The notes under the pieces are model-generated. The model ran no database searches. It worked only from the letters and a program-made list of their open reading frames with translations, and was not told the origin of the DNA. This document shows, in pieces, positions 46,522 through 58,218 of a stretch of DNA of 64,000 nt. The DNA lies in contig JARKIP010000038.1 in NCBI GenBank assembly GCA_029990175.1, positions 24,125,501-24,189,500 of the forward strand, in the 5' to 3' direction. The position numbers were made by a program, and so were the translations under genes. The stretch comes from Petunia secreta. Lineage: Eukaryota; Streptophyta; Magnoliopsida; Solanales; Solanaceae. Numbering within the stretch: position 1 is the first letter of the stretch; the number at the start of each line of letters is the position of its first letter.

Positions 46522-47697
46522 ACAATCTTTGGGATGTTGCTGCTGGTGTACCCTTACCACTTGAAAGTGGAACTTCTATGTACAGGGGTGGGTTCTTGTG
46601 TTTCTTTGCTTGTTCTCTTCTCTCCATTTATAGTCCAACATTTTGGGAATGGCATTTCTCAACGTCTGCCATAGCTTATAGAAATGTAGTCTTTGGTCTA
46701 ATATAAGCTTGATCCAAAGTTAAATAACACTCGTGTAGCATCACACTGAAATACAGTGGAAAGTTTGAAAAACTATATAGGAAAGGTATCTGTGATTTCT
46801 GTCCTTTTTCGATGTGTGTCGGAGTCTGTTGGAGCTCCTTCCCATGCTGTTCTAACCCTTTTTTTTTTCCCTCAAACACTGATGGTGGTAGTCGATCTAA
46901 CTTTTTGATACTACACAAAGGAGCGTCGAGGCTATCACAAAATTAATTTAAAAAAAAAAAAAAACTGATGGGGGTGCATTAACTGCCGTCAAACTTGGGA
47001 GATGTGTTCGGTCAGACTCGGTAATTGGGTCAGACTCGGTAATTGTATGAGGGGATTCCGTTCTACTTCAACGCCCACCCCACCCCACTTTTTGTGTGCA
47101 TCGACTGTCGCGGCAGTTTATCAGAGCAACGTTATGTTACACGCACACACTTTAAAATGGATGTTCTGTCATCCAAGGTAAGACGAGAGAATAAGTAACC
47201 ATAGCCAGCAAAAGGTAAATTATTTGACATGGCGTCTACAATGGGAATTCTTATAGCAAGGCCAACAAAATTGTGATTTGACACATATTGGTTCTGAGGG
47301 CAGGGGAGAGACGCCATGTCAAATAATTTTCCTCAGGTGGTAACACTAAAAGGCTTGCACCTTCATTACTCAGTAGTTACTTCCATAAGGTTCAAATTGA
47401 CTAGTTAACCATGGTTGAAAAGTTAAGGAAAAAGTGCAACTAAAAGAAGGAATTCCATGCCTCCGGACTGAGTAGTAAACACTAAACCAAATGAGATTTG
47501 ATAATTGAGAATACAAAAGCGTGTCGATTATCTAGTGGAATGATGATAAGTGATCAATATCTCCACAACAGTTTATTCGATAGTTCCTGCAGAAAGTTGC
47601 AGTGAGCCTGAAATTGATCCCAAAATTTCATCTAGAGATTGTCTACACAGACAGTTTAAGTGACAAGCAGCCAAAGCTATACAATACTTAAAACCAG
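46522..47697. other. Convergent intergenic region between DNAJC28-like and VPS37 genes
   Basis: It holds the 3' UTRs of both genes. No third gene was recognised. It contains an A-run (46950-46964), a duplicated GGGTCAGACTCGGTAATTG block (about 47010-47048) and an inverted repeat at 47217-47329. Confidence 0.5.
47217..47329. repeat. Perfect 21-bp inverted repeat with 71-bp loop
   Basis: The left arm 47217-47237 (AAATTATTTGACATGGCGTC plus T) is exactly reversed at 47309-47329. The surrounding sequence does not extend the pairing. It may be a small hairpin in the VPS37 or DNAJC28 3' region or a foldback scar. Confidence 0.85.
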
Positions 47698-50600
47698 TCA
47701 ACCAGCTAAAGATGTCTTAGCAGAAAGATGTGTGAGGGCACGTTTGTGGTAACTGTATCCCAGCTTTTTGTGCTTCTGCACAAATGTTGTAAGATTAATT
47801 TCTTGAGCAAGGAACTGCGCAAGCAGGGCTTCAGATTCCTCCTCTGTTCTCTTCATGGCATCTGCATCAACAGCACCATCAGTTAACTTTCTTTTTCTAA
47901 TTATCAGTATCAATCACAACACTTCTATCGAAAAGGATAATATCTGATCGCTGAGCAACTGGAGTTCCTTATTTAATACAATGCAGCTTTATCACATAAT
48001 CGTTTAGGAAGTTCTGCAGTAGAAATGTGCATATAGTAGACACTCAAAATTGGAAAATCTTTGTTGATCTACACAACAATCCACGCATCCGCCACCCCCA
48101 CCCCCCAATAGTCAACAGAACACTACCACCAAGAAGAAAGTAACGATGTGAAACAAAATTAGGCATAAGCTATTAAGTTAATTTTTCCAAATCTACATAT
48201 ATTTGCCTCATAGAAAATGGGGCATAATTTTATTGCTGACTTAAAAACCCGATAGTCCTAAGAAAACCATTAACACATGAGTGTTGTCGAGGACATTCAT
48301 ATCTGCCCATCCTTTTCCAGGTAACATCTGCTAGAGCATGCAAAAAGAGTGCTAGCAATTCTCGATTTAATCTCCCTTCACTAGCAGCTTTAAACATCAA
48401 CGGTGGCAAATTGGGTTTGAGATTCGCCGTATCAAAAATTTCAAAACTATTTGGAGTTGGGTTGGCTCATTTAACAGTTGAAGTGTCTTAAACCCACCCC
48501 CCCTCCCCCCCCCCCCCCCCCACAAAACCCAACAATAAAAGCAAAGGATTGAATTGAGCTCCTGATGAAGAGTGGATGGAATTGCAGTTCATTTTTAACA
48601 AAGCAAGTAGGTACTAATACACTGTCTGGTGATAAAATTCATATGGATGGAATTTTTTCATTGGAACATGATGAAAAATGGTGGTGTGTAATAATCTCAA
48701 AAGATGAAGAGACTGGAGTGGAAAGTGGTTGAAAGAGACTAATGTTTTCAAGAAGATCATTGCAAATAAGCTCTGTCAAAGTAGACCACGAAGACCCCAG
48801 TGAAGATTGCAACCTAAAAGGCAAGGATTATGAGTAGGTGTAATAATGAATTGATGACATATGCTGGCCATTTTATGCATAATGCCTACTTCCAATTTGG
48901 ATTTTTTTTAAATAACGGTGGTCTCTAAACGAACTTGAATGCAGCTTGAGTACAGCGGCTAGTTTCTATCTCCCACCAACACAGGCACCGCCGCACCGAA
49001 TAACTCTACCCTCAAGACCTAGACAAATTGGGAAAAATCACCTAGCCTTTTCAGTCACTATTGGAATTTGAACTCTGGTCTCATATGGTTTTTTGGTTCA
49101 AGACAATTTGAACTCTGGTCTCATATGGTTTTTTGGTTCAAGACAACCGAATACATGAAACGTTTATGAACACATACAAAATGCATTACTTGTTTGAAAT
49201 GTGACAATTCTGCTGAGCTATTCTGCGTAGCTCTAACAGAGAGAATTTAGAAGAAGAGTACATCAGACTACTCAATTTCAGATCTATCATGCACCAAGAC
49301 CGAGCGAATGAAGCAGTCTCTGTGTCAAGCTTTTACTATACCTAGACCTAAAAAGTTTGTTTTGACCATCAAATTTAAATGCTGACTAACTCCTACGGGC
49401 TGTTTACTCGACTTGTTGAAGTTAGAGCCTCATGACAACAGCACCCTAAAAGTCTGCTGTAGTCCTGTTGATCTGTAATTGTACTTCAAATTGTTTTACC
49501 CGTGAAAAAGAATAACCAAGAACCCAAAAGATAGGAAAACTCAAAAAGTTCAAGTTAATGTACTTCCACTATTTACCATGGAGCTGATGGAGGAGTGATA
49601 CAGGAGAGTACAGCTTTAGAAGCTCCTCTTTTCTTCTATCTAGCTCGTGCAACTTTTCTTGAGCAGCAGCCAATTCACTTGTGCGAATGATTTTGCACTG
49701 TAAACAACAACAGTAGAGGTTTCTCTTAAAAAATGCTTTTGAAAGTAGGTCAGCACCCTAGAAGCAATGTGAAGTATCTGACCTGATTGCTAAGCTCCAT
49801 TATCCGGGGTTCTTTTTCTAAATTCAGCCCTGCGTAAAAGAGTTCATTCTTGATCTCTCCGCAGATTACAGTTGATAAAGCATTACCTCTAATAAGACAT
49901 AAAGCAACCTAAAACTTACTGGCAAGCTGCAGAATTTCATCCCGAAGCTCATCCCTGACCTGATCAGATGTGGGGAAAACCGTAAGAGTAAAACTTATCA
50001 CAAAAATCAACAACAGTGAAACTGTTATAAGACATTACATCAAAGTGACTACAACTGATAGAAGTTAGCTTCTTCCCTTGCTAGTACCATGCTATCATGC
50101 ATAAGACATGAGGTTACACAATCTATCACAAACAATAAGTGTGTAGGAAAAAGAGCAGAGCATACAGGGGTAGAAAGTTTACTCTAGTTCATTTTGGCAA
50201 GGGAAAAATAGAGCAATAAAAAGGTCTTGCAACTCTGAATGTGCAAGTATCATGATAGCAGACTTGTATGAGCTGAGATTTCCAAAGGGCAATAATGCGC
50301 ATAGTTATAAGTCTCGCTGAGGTCATAAGCCACTTAATTGGCTACAACACAGTATACCATCATGAATGCAGAATCTCACACAGACAGAACAACTAAAGCC
50401 ACTCATCTCCCATGTATAATTTGATTCCTTACTACCAGAAACAGGACCACCTCAGTTTTTCATCTGATTTACTAGCAGATTTAGTGCATGCTTAACAATC
50501 AAAGCGAAGAAGGTATAGCAAGAATGATGGAGTAGAAAGAAGCACATATAGTATCTTACTTTATTCTGAGCTTTGACAGCGTCAAGTGAAAGTAAGAAGT

Positions 50601-52778
50601 TGTGATAAGCATCCTTGTCAGAAAGAAGCTTACGCAGCTCATCAACACTGAATAAGTTAACAAGAAAGCACAAAGAAAATGAGAAAGTAGAATAGCAAAG
50701 AAAAAGTCAAAGCTTGTTTAATCACCACAAAAGGTAACCTCTTCCCCATTTCTATTTTCTTCCCAATCCCAAGCACAAAAAAACAGATAGTCAAGTTTTA
50801 AAATATTCTCCGCTGGCAGAAGATATTTTAAAGAGTCAAAACCGTATACAGATAACTTGTTATTCACTTGTTCTCGGAGCAGCAGGAAAGATTCCTTAAA
50901 GGATGCCAATTAAATGCTCCTGCTACATGCTTTCTAGGATACAAAAGAACAAAAAGAAAATATATATGTTTTATGTATCAGATAGATGCCTCTGACTACG
51001 AAGCGATCTGCGGGGATCTATTTTAAATAGAAAACATAATCTTGATTATAATGCATAGGTAGTTCCCAACCAGCCACCGTCTCTGCATGTATTGCAAGGA
51101 TTCTACTTCCAAACGACAAAATCTGTACTATGCAGCAGACTTTTGCCTGTATACACTCCAGTTCATTGCACAATTTGGTACCTCATAACCCTCCATAAGA
51201 AGATAAGAAAGCAAAACCATTCATGAAGAGCATTCAACACTCAAAGAGGTTGATTCCTAGCGTGTACTTGTATCACCACCACTATACAGACTTTTCCGGA
51301 CTGTTATGCATTTTGGAGTAATAAAGCTATGCTGATTCTCTTTTTTAGATGGTAACATGAAATCACTCTTGGTAACCAGATAGCCAAGTGAAGGGAGAAT
51401 CTCTGTTGCAAATAAAAGAACAGAACCTAATTGCCTTGAAAGAGAAACTACAAGAACTGTAAGCTACAATGTAATTGCTGGCATATATCAACTAGCATCT
51501 ACCTCTTATTTCTTAAAACAGAAATGATACCAGCAGCCTCTGCACGGGAAACATGGGACGCGGAGCTTGGCCTGTCTGTTACCCTCTGCACGCTAAAGCT
51601 GCCAGAAGAGCTTGAACTGGGGGATCCAAGACGGGAAGAGCTTGTTGAGCTGACTACAGAAGGCGAATACCAGGAATCATTATCAGCTATCTGAGCTTGT
51701 TGCTCCTGAAAACCCCTGTAGGAAAGAAAAAGAAATATGTGTGTTAAAAGATACAAAATATAATGTATATAGAGGATTCATATAGCTAATACCAACTAAT
51801 TCGAGAGAGGGGCATAATTGATTGATTGAGATATGAAGGCAAAGTCTTAAGAATAACCTAGACTAGAAGTTAATTTTGCATATTCTACTTAAGGAAAGCG
51901 TGTCACATAAGTAGCATTTAAATCAAAACAGGTTACGCTATAATCACACGGCCAAATGAAATTACATGGATATTAGCTGCACATCCAACAATGTGTTCGC
52001 GGGCTGAACCTAGTGCTTCAGGGTCCAACCCTATATATACACATGAGAAACTAGTATATATAGAGTCAGATATACATTTCCGAACCCACTCTCCCCCTAC
52101 TCAAAACCTACTGGTTTAAATCTTGGATCCGCCACCGATGTACATAGGTTACAGCTTCTTAAGGGATTAAACTACACAAAATTGAATAGCAAAAAGAAAA
52201 AAGAATTCAACATATGAGTACAACAACAACTACTACTACGCCTCAATTCCAAGCTACTTGGGGTCGGAGGTCTGCATCCTCAATATCATAAATGCTCTGT
52301 TTGGTTCCATGATAATTCAATATATTAGCAATAGTTCCTAAATTAATGCTTTCAGGATCACTCATTTGCCTTAACATATCCCTGTCAAACGTAAATAGTA
52401 CAGATCCTTCAAAAGTCAAAACAAATTCGTAACTAGAAAAAAGAAATACTTCTTGTGACGCTCTTTCTTTCTTAGTCCGTCCAAAAAAGAATGACATATT
52501 TCTACCCTTAGTGAGATGATATCTATTTTCTCATTTAACCATAGGTAGTTTATATATATTTTTAACTAATTAAATCGCTTAAATATGGTAAGTAGGTAGA
52601 GTTCTATATAACTTGTTTTAGATCACAAGTTTAAGAACTGCACATATCTATAATATAATTTAAAAGAGGACATAGCTAATAAAACTTAAAATACAGTGAA
52701 ATACTCGATTACAGGACGCGATCACAAGGAAATGAAAAATTCATAAATCAGAAAGAAATATTACCAGAATCTGGACAT
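47698..52778 (-). CDS. VPS37: VPS37 subunit of ESCRT-I, 7 exons
   Basis: Minus-strand exons 52765-52778, 51503-51715, 50560-50647, 49920-49959, 49783-49829, 49577-49697 and 47698-47861 join in phase with GT/AG introns to give 228 residues, close to the 217 of Arabidopsis VPS37-1. Exon 1 encodes only MSRF and part of a Trp codon. Exon 2 adds a Ser/Gln-rich N terminus (DNDSWYSPSVVSS) and EAAGIISVLRNK. The Mod(r) domain (about 76-228) follows: VDELRKLLSDKDAYHNFLLS, NLEKEPRIMELSNQ, IIRTSELAAAQEKLHELD, EEESEALLAQFLAQEI, and a C terminus KRALTHLSAKTSLAG. VPS37 forms the ESCRT-I stalk with VPS23 and VPS28 and sorts ubiquitinated cargo into multivesicular endosomes; it is a cytosolic, membrane-recruited protein. 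Introns 1 and 6 are long; intron 1 holds SINE/hAT scraps. It is tail to tail with the DNAJC28-like gene. Exon boundaries are supported by codon phase and family conservation. Confidence 0.93.
48498..48521. repeat. C-rich homopolymer run in VPS37 intron 6
   Basis: CCACCCCCCCTCCC followed by about 13 C; a low-complexity tract. Confidence 0.85.
49065..49144. repeat. Perfect 40-bp tandem duplication in VPS37 intron 6
   Basis: The unit starting AATTTGAACTCTGGTCTCAT occurs at 49065 and 49105 without a difference in the bases compared. Confidence 0.95.
51960..52330 (-). mobile_element. hAT-like terminus and SINE-like 3' end in VPS37 intron 1
   Basis: At 52120-52137 the minus strand reads GGTGGCGGATCCAAGATTT, like a common plant hAT terminus. 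At 52217-52300 the plus strand has ACAACAACAACTACTACTAC, then GCCTCAATTCCAAGCTACTT and GGGGTCGG, matching the reverse complement of a frequent TTG-tailed plant SINE-like end. Neither has a confirmed target duplication. Confidence 0.4.
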
Positions 52779-54358
52779 AAGGGCAGCCTAGTGTACACTT
52801 TTATACAAAGTTGAAGAAAATAGCTGATATTGCCTTTGATGAGGGAACCGCAGACGTGTTGTTTAACCTTTGAATTGAGCTGAGTTCCTTGAGCTTCTCT
52901 GTTTCGTCTTCTATTTTTCTATTATCTCCGCATATACTTGCTCCTTCTATTTTATGTGTATACTTCCTTTTTAGTCTATTTTATTTTTATAGACACTACT
53001 CAAAATATTACCATCAACTTTTTAATTAACTAGTTTCTCGCGTGTATTACTGAATATTAAAAAAATAACCAAAATATTACTTAATAACATTTATGAATTA
53101 TAAAGTTTAACCAAAAACAAAAAAGGCCTCAATAAAGAAATTCTGGTAACCTCATATACCTTATTGTGATTATGACTTTGCTCCCAGGTATAAAAGTTAT
53201 CTCGTTGTCTTCTTTCTTTAGTAATTTGCAAAATATAGTTGATTATAGATATTAAAAATTAAGACTAAATTTTATAAAATATTATATCATCAAAGTATAT
53301 AACTTGAGTCCGTTATAAAAATATCTGTTTAAATTATAAAACAACATATAAAATATTGATAATGTCAAATTTAATTTTTATTGGAATAGAATATTCTTAA
53401 TTTGCATTCCAGACTTTAAGATACAATACCATCTTATACACAATTGTAATAACAAAGTTTTCTCCTCTGTCCTTCTCTATGTTATTGAATAGATTTTATA
53501 ACTATACTCATGGTAGATCTCTTTCTTTTGTATTTTTAAATTTGTAACACAATAAAGATTATATCGAACTCACCTTCCTATTTTTTTGTTTATTTCATAT
53601 TTGCTTTCTTATTGGATGACACATAGAATAGTTAAGGCGATAAACAAGAAATACGACTGAGAACACTTACCTACTATCTGAATTTTTCTTATAATAAAGC
53701 TAAATGAAAAATCCAGGAGGAATTCCCAAATATATCAAAGCAAGAAACAAAAAACTTACCTAAGAACAAATCATTTTAAATTTGTTTGAATGACTATCCA
53801 TTCCAATTCCTGGCTAATGTAATTACTTGGTTATGCCAAACTGGAAGCCCAAAAGCTCCACATATCTTCAGCATTATATATGATCTTCTCCAGTTTTACA
53901 AGAAGAATTTGTATACTCTAAAATACATACTACAAATTTCATTTATATTTATGAACAAATTTCTTATGAAATAAAAAAGCAAAAAATGTTGTTATTTGGA
54001 GATATCTAGCATTGCATAAATGCCACATAATTTTACTAACCAAGTTGGATAAACAGTTACATTTCGAGCCAATTTGCTTCCGAGTTAAATAAATAAGTCA
54101 ACCTCGGGATATCATTTGTCATTCATTCTAACTTTTTTAAAGCTGCCTCCACCATAAGCCTAAAGAAGCTAATTATAGAAACTATTATGCATTAAGTGTT
54201 AATCGTAAGAAAATCAGTAGATAAAAGATCAACCAGAAAGTATAAGAAATAAAGGGACGAAATTAAATTACACTGTAGAAAGCTAATATTCCAAAAATAG
54301 ATGCAATTTGTTCATGAACATACTACTTAAGGCACCAAACAAGCATATTATCATATCA
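52779..54358. other. VPS37 5' leader/promoter region, then AT-rich spacer
   Basis: The first 100-150 bp upstream of the VPS37 ATG (to about 52930) are the presumed 5' UTR. Beyond that the sequence is AT-rich. A minus-strand CTAG end with an ACACGCG remnant at 53030-53052 looks like a decayed Helitron terminus. No gene. Confidence 0.45.
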
Positions 54359-55911
54359 TCTACTACTACTCTATAAGTGGGAAGCTTCAAAACAAGTAAA
54401 GTTAAATGACCATAATACCCATAATATATCATCTACTCCAAAACTATTACCATGACTGAAATGTAAATGTATATAAATATAGCAAATAAATACCCAAATT
54501 AAAAAATATTCTTAAAATACCATCTACTCCAAAAAAATATCATGACCAAAGATGTAAATATATATCATATAAATATAATAAATAAATTAGATTATCCAAA
54601 CAACCAACCGGCTCTTAAATTTTGGAAAAAGAATTAGCATAGAATGAGTCAATTAAATACTTTATTATTATCCCATGGTGCCAATAATCCCAAAATTTTT
54701 AATCAATTTAAATTGGATTTTAGTTGTAAATAAATTAATGGCTATAAGACCCAAAAAATAAAGATAACTAATTTCAACTAAAAAATATTGCCAAAATAGT
54801 TAATTAGCCATTTAAACACAACAAATAGATACATTAGAACCAGTCAAAGTCTGAATGATACTTAAAATTCCAAACAATACGTTATAGAAGTCGAAACAAT
54901 GTTCTATTTCTCACACTTGCCTTTTTAAAAATCTCCCACATGAATGCAACAAAGAATGGTGCAGCTAAAGGTCATTTGCCTCAATGGGGAAACATAAAGT
55001 AATTTATGAGAAACTTTACCAGATGATAATTACAGATCTACACAAAAAGAAAAGAAAAAAGAGATGTGGTAAGAAAGAGTCCATAAGCTGTTTGTAGGAT
55101 GTCCTACTTGGATGAGATCGGTTATCTTTTAAATGAACCTTTATATAATTTTTGTGATACGGGCACGAAAATCGTGTTGGTTAGTATTTAATTGCTATGT
55201 GTATATTACTCAATATTTCTTCTTTATTCTTTTTATCTTTTTCTACGTAAATTTATATTTTTTCATTTTTATTATTATTATAATGACAAAATTCATATAT
55301 GGTAAGAGAGAGCTAGCAGTGCACTTCGAGTTCAAGACATATTTTGAAGCTTCTCCGAGACCTATCCTCAGCAGGCTAGCATACTTTTTGTAGGAATTGC
55401 AAAATAAATTCAATTTCAAAGACTAAAATGTATTAAGTATCAATTTCAATATACCTTGTCGTCATCAATATTTTCGAATGAAAAACAGAAAGTTTTTTTC
55501 TTTTTCAATATTGTCATTGTGATTGTGATGTTCTTCATAACAAAGATATTTCTATCACCTTTTTCTGATATATATACCATTTTTTTAATTAAATTTATTT
55601 TATAATTCAAACACATTTTCAATATTTTATAATTTTTTTAACTTTTGTACTTATTGTATGGTATACACGCGCAACGTGCGTGTTCAGAAACTAGTATTAT
55701 TCTAAAAAAGCCAATTCCTTAAGTAAAAAGTAAATGACCATTTTACCCTTTAGATGTTGTTAGAACTTTCAATTATTATTTACAAAAAAACAATAGTTCA
55801 ATAAAGAAAAAAAGTATAATCAGATTAAAGATTAGCTATTTAAGAAGTTTTTAACTCAAATCTTATTTAATTTATAAGGGTCCATGCGCAAAGTATGTGC
55901 CCAAAAACTAG
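54359..55911 (+). mobile_element. Helitron-like element(s), two possible 3' ends
   Basis: The putative 5' end TCTACTACTACTCTATAAGT follows an A at 54358. Two 3'-end candidates show the Helitron arrangement of a GC-rich hairpin a few bases before CTAG followed by T: ACACGC-loop-GCGTGT at 55665-55683 with CTAG ending 55694, and GCGCA-loop-TGTGC at about 55888-55902 with CTAG ending 55911. No Rep/helicase is encoded. Assignment rests on termini only. Confidence 0.45.
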
Positions 55912-55916
55912 TATAT

Positions 55917-57247
55917 TGATGTTAGGCTAAAAATACATATATTTTAGTATTAGTTACAGCATATTTTGGTGCTTTTGTGGATTATTTTAGCGTGAACAAT
56001 AGTATTTTGTGCTTATATTGGGTGTTTGAATGTGTAGGAATCAAATGGTTTGAAAAAGAGTTAAAGTTTGATGATTTGGAGCAAAATTGAAGTTAATTTA
56101 CAGCGTTGTAAGGTGCCAAGGCCGTGGATTAGCCATGAAAGGAATTTGAAGACGAAATGTCACGGCCCAGCCATCGTAAAGCCATGATTCAGCCATGAAG
56201 TTGAAAGCAGAATTTCGCAAGTGCATGGCCCAGGCATCGTAAGGCCATGATCCAGCCATGAGACAAATTTTCTGGCGAAAAGTGGCGAGGGGCAAACTTG
56301 TCCACGAGTTTCACACGAGGTATAAAAGGTTTTCTAACCTATTTTCAGCCCTAATCTTGACTTGGGAGAGCAAGACCACCATTGTGGAAGCACTTTGGAC
56401 TCTTGGAGGCAAGGAACACACAAGGAGGCGTGGGATTAAAGACTTGAAGATTAAGAGTTCTTTCTTCTATTATTTCTTCTCCTTTGTAGTTTATTCATTC
56501 ATGATTATTCTTGATTTGTTTATGATGACCATGAGTGGCTAAATTACCTATTCTAGGGTTGATTGAACCACTCCAATACTATGTGAATTGATTAATTGAT
56601 TTTGATGAATGAACTTGATTATTCTTCCTATCTAAGTATTTACGTCTTGTTTGCTAATTGATTGGAAGGGCCCCCAATTGGTTGCTCCCTTTATCCTTGT
56701 GCGTTTAGGAATAAATTCACGAGTTAGGGTTAAATGCTTAGCAATATTTCAACCTAAAACCAAGGAATTACTTAGGTTGTCAATAGGGTGAGTTGTGACC
56801 ACCGAGCCCGATTGTGAACCATACTTGTAGTCCTAAACATCTTCATTAATTAATTGGAAGATTAGTTAGTGAAAGTCATAGCTAGTGCACGGAAGTGGTT
56901 AGTTGTGAATTTGGAGCAAGTGTTCAATAGGAAGAACCAAGTTGAATTCGTTGATTCATTAGTCAATCACATAGGTAGGAGTCGGTGTAAATCAATTCTA
57001 GGCTTCTAATATCCTTGCTTGATTACTTTTTATTATTCTGCTATTTACTTTATTGTTATTTAGTTTCTACTTTAAAACCATCATTAAGATATAAACTCTT
57101 GAAGTTGGTTGATTAGATAAATTAGTTAGATTAACGACTGAATTACGAGTGTTCTCTGTGGGATTCGACCTCGGGGCTTTAAATACCGAGCTATATTTGC
57201 CGCGACCGCTTAGTCCCTTTTTTATAGGGCGTAGTTGGGCGTGATCA
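55917..57247 (+). repeat. 5' LTR
   Basis: Length is equal to the 3' LTR. The only difference I saw is G at 55959 versus A at 60501. It holds a TATAAAAG box at 56321-56328 and is rich in AGCCATGA/GGCCATGA short repeats near 56150-56260. Small frames inside are duplicated in the other LTR and are not genes. Confidence 0.95.
56321..56328 (+). promoter_or_regulatory. LTR TATA box
   Basis: TATAAAAG lies 404 bp into the 5' LTR. The same box recurs at 60863-60870 in the 3' LTR. Probable U3 promoter for the genomic RNA. Confidence 0.6.
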
Positions 57248-57252
57248 AATTT

Positions 57253-57270
57253 TGGCGCCGTTGCCGGGGA
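57253..57270 (+). promoter_or_regulatory. Primer-binding site of the Athila-type element
   Basis: TGGCGCCGTTGCCGGGGA lies five bases after the terminal CA of the 5' LTR, as found throughout plant Athila/Tat-related elements. Confidence 0.85.
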
Positions 57271-57369
57271 ACACAGTGTTATTTTAATTGTTACGATAAC
57301 TGATTTGTTTATTCAATTAACTTCGTTTCTGTACATATTCTTTTTTTTTTTTTTAGATTAAAAAAAAAC

Positions 57370-58218
57370 ATGGCATCGGAAAATAACATGTGGCTAGGTG
57401 ATCATTATTATGGTTGTACTGATACGTCTTATTCTTCCCCGAGCCCCTATTATGATGATTTTTCTTTCTCTTATGATAACAGTTGGTACAATGAAGTAGA
57501 GGATGATGAGGAAGAATACGAAGCTGAACTGAAGAAGGTTTGGGACAGACGTAGAGCACAACTAAGCCAAATAGAAGCTCAAGTGAATCAGTTGGCTACA
57601 CTATTGGGAATTCAACTAACTAGCCAAGAAGATGTGGAATTAGAAGAAGAAATCATGGCTATTGTAGAAGATCTAAAGCGTGAATTTTCATTAGATGAGA
57701 GAAGGGTTGAAAGCCAACCATCTAGCCATATGGTGTGTGAAGATGCTGATGAAGAAAATGTGGTACTAGAATTAGAGAATAAAATTAAACCTGAAATTGT
57801 AGTTGACTCTAACTCGTACCAGAAAGAGGATGTGATCGATGAATCAAAGTGTGAGAGGATTGCACCGCATTCTAGACACTTTTCTACACTGGTTTTAGAG
57901 GGAGACATGGAAATTGATCCTTTTGAGCCAATGGAGGAGTTGAAGGATGAGGTGTATGGTGCTTACATTATGGAATTTTCATTACCATCTAGACACGATG
58001 ACTATCCTCGTTTGAAGGCCAAAGAGTACAAAATAGTATACTTGGTGCTTGGTCAGGAGAATAACCAAAAATATGAAGATATTCCTGATTTAGCGGCTTC
58101 ACACAGATACTTAGTAATTAGCATACAAGATCTTGTGCCACCTCAAGAGCATACGCGGATAGGTAAATTGCAGTTGGGGAGGCAATACACAAGCTCGAGT
58201 TGGAGGAAAAAGTGTTGA
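57370..58218 (+). CDS. Sole ORF of the non-autonomous Athila-type element (282 aa, unknown function)
   Basis: One uninterrupted frame begins with ATG about 120 bp downstream of the 5' LTR, where gag normally starts. The N terminus is Tyr/Ser/Asp-rich (YYGCTDTSYSSPSPYYDDF). A short amphipathic coiled-coil-like stretch follows (about 57-85: KVWDRRRAQLSQIEAQVNQL), then a strongly acidic middle. The C-terminal third includes DPFEPMEELKDEVYGAYIME and IPDLAASHRYLVISIQDLVP, ending SSSWRKKC. There is no CCHC knuckle, no protease DTG, and no RT or integrase motif. The frame has stayed open, which fits either recent insertion or a retained function. It may be a diverged or rearranged gag, a fusion left by deletion of gag-pol, or captured host sequence. 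I cannot name a homologue. It would be expressed from the LTR TATA box at 56321. Confidence 0.75.
   Translation: MASENNMWLGDHYYGCTDTSYSSPSPYYDDFSFSYDNSWYNEVEDDEEEYEAELKKVWDRRRAQLSQIEAQVNQLATLLGIQLTSQEDVELEEEIMAIVEDLKREFSLDERRVESQPSSHMVCEDADEENVVLELENKIKPEIVVDSNSYQKEDVIDESKCERIAPHSRHFSTLVLEGDMEIDPFEPMEELKDEVYGAYIMEFSLPSRHDDYPRLKAKEYKIVYLVLGQENNQKYEDIPDLAASHRYLVISIQDLVPPQEHTRIGKLQLGRQYTSSSWRKKC

Noticed and set aside
52243..52497. Minus-strand ORF starting MSFFFGRTKK as first exon of VPS37
   Set aside because: It does not splice in phase to exon 2 and resembles a common interspersed repeat. The 14-nt exon at 52765-52778 (MSRF) gives the expected family N terminus with correct splice sites.
56098..56542. 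Small ORFs in the LTR (repeated at 60640-61084)
   Set aside because: They are identical in both LTRs because the LTRs are identical; short, overlapping on opposite strands, no motif.
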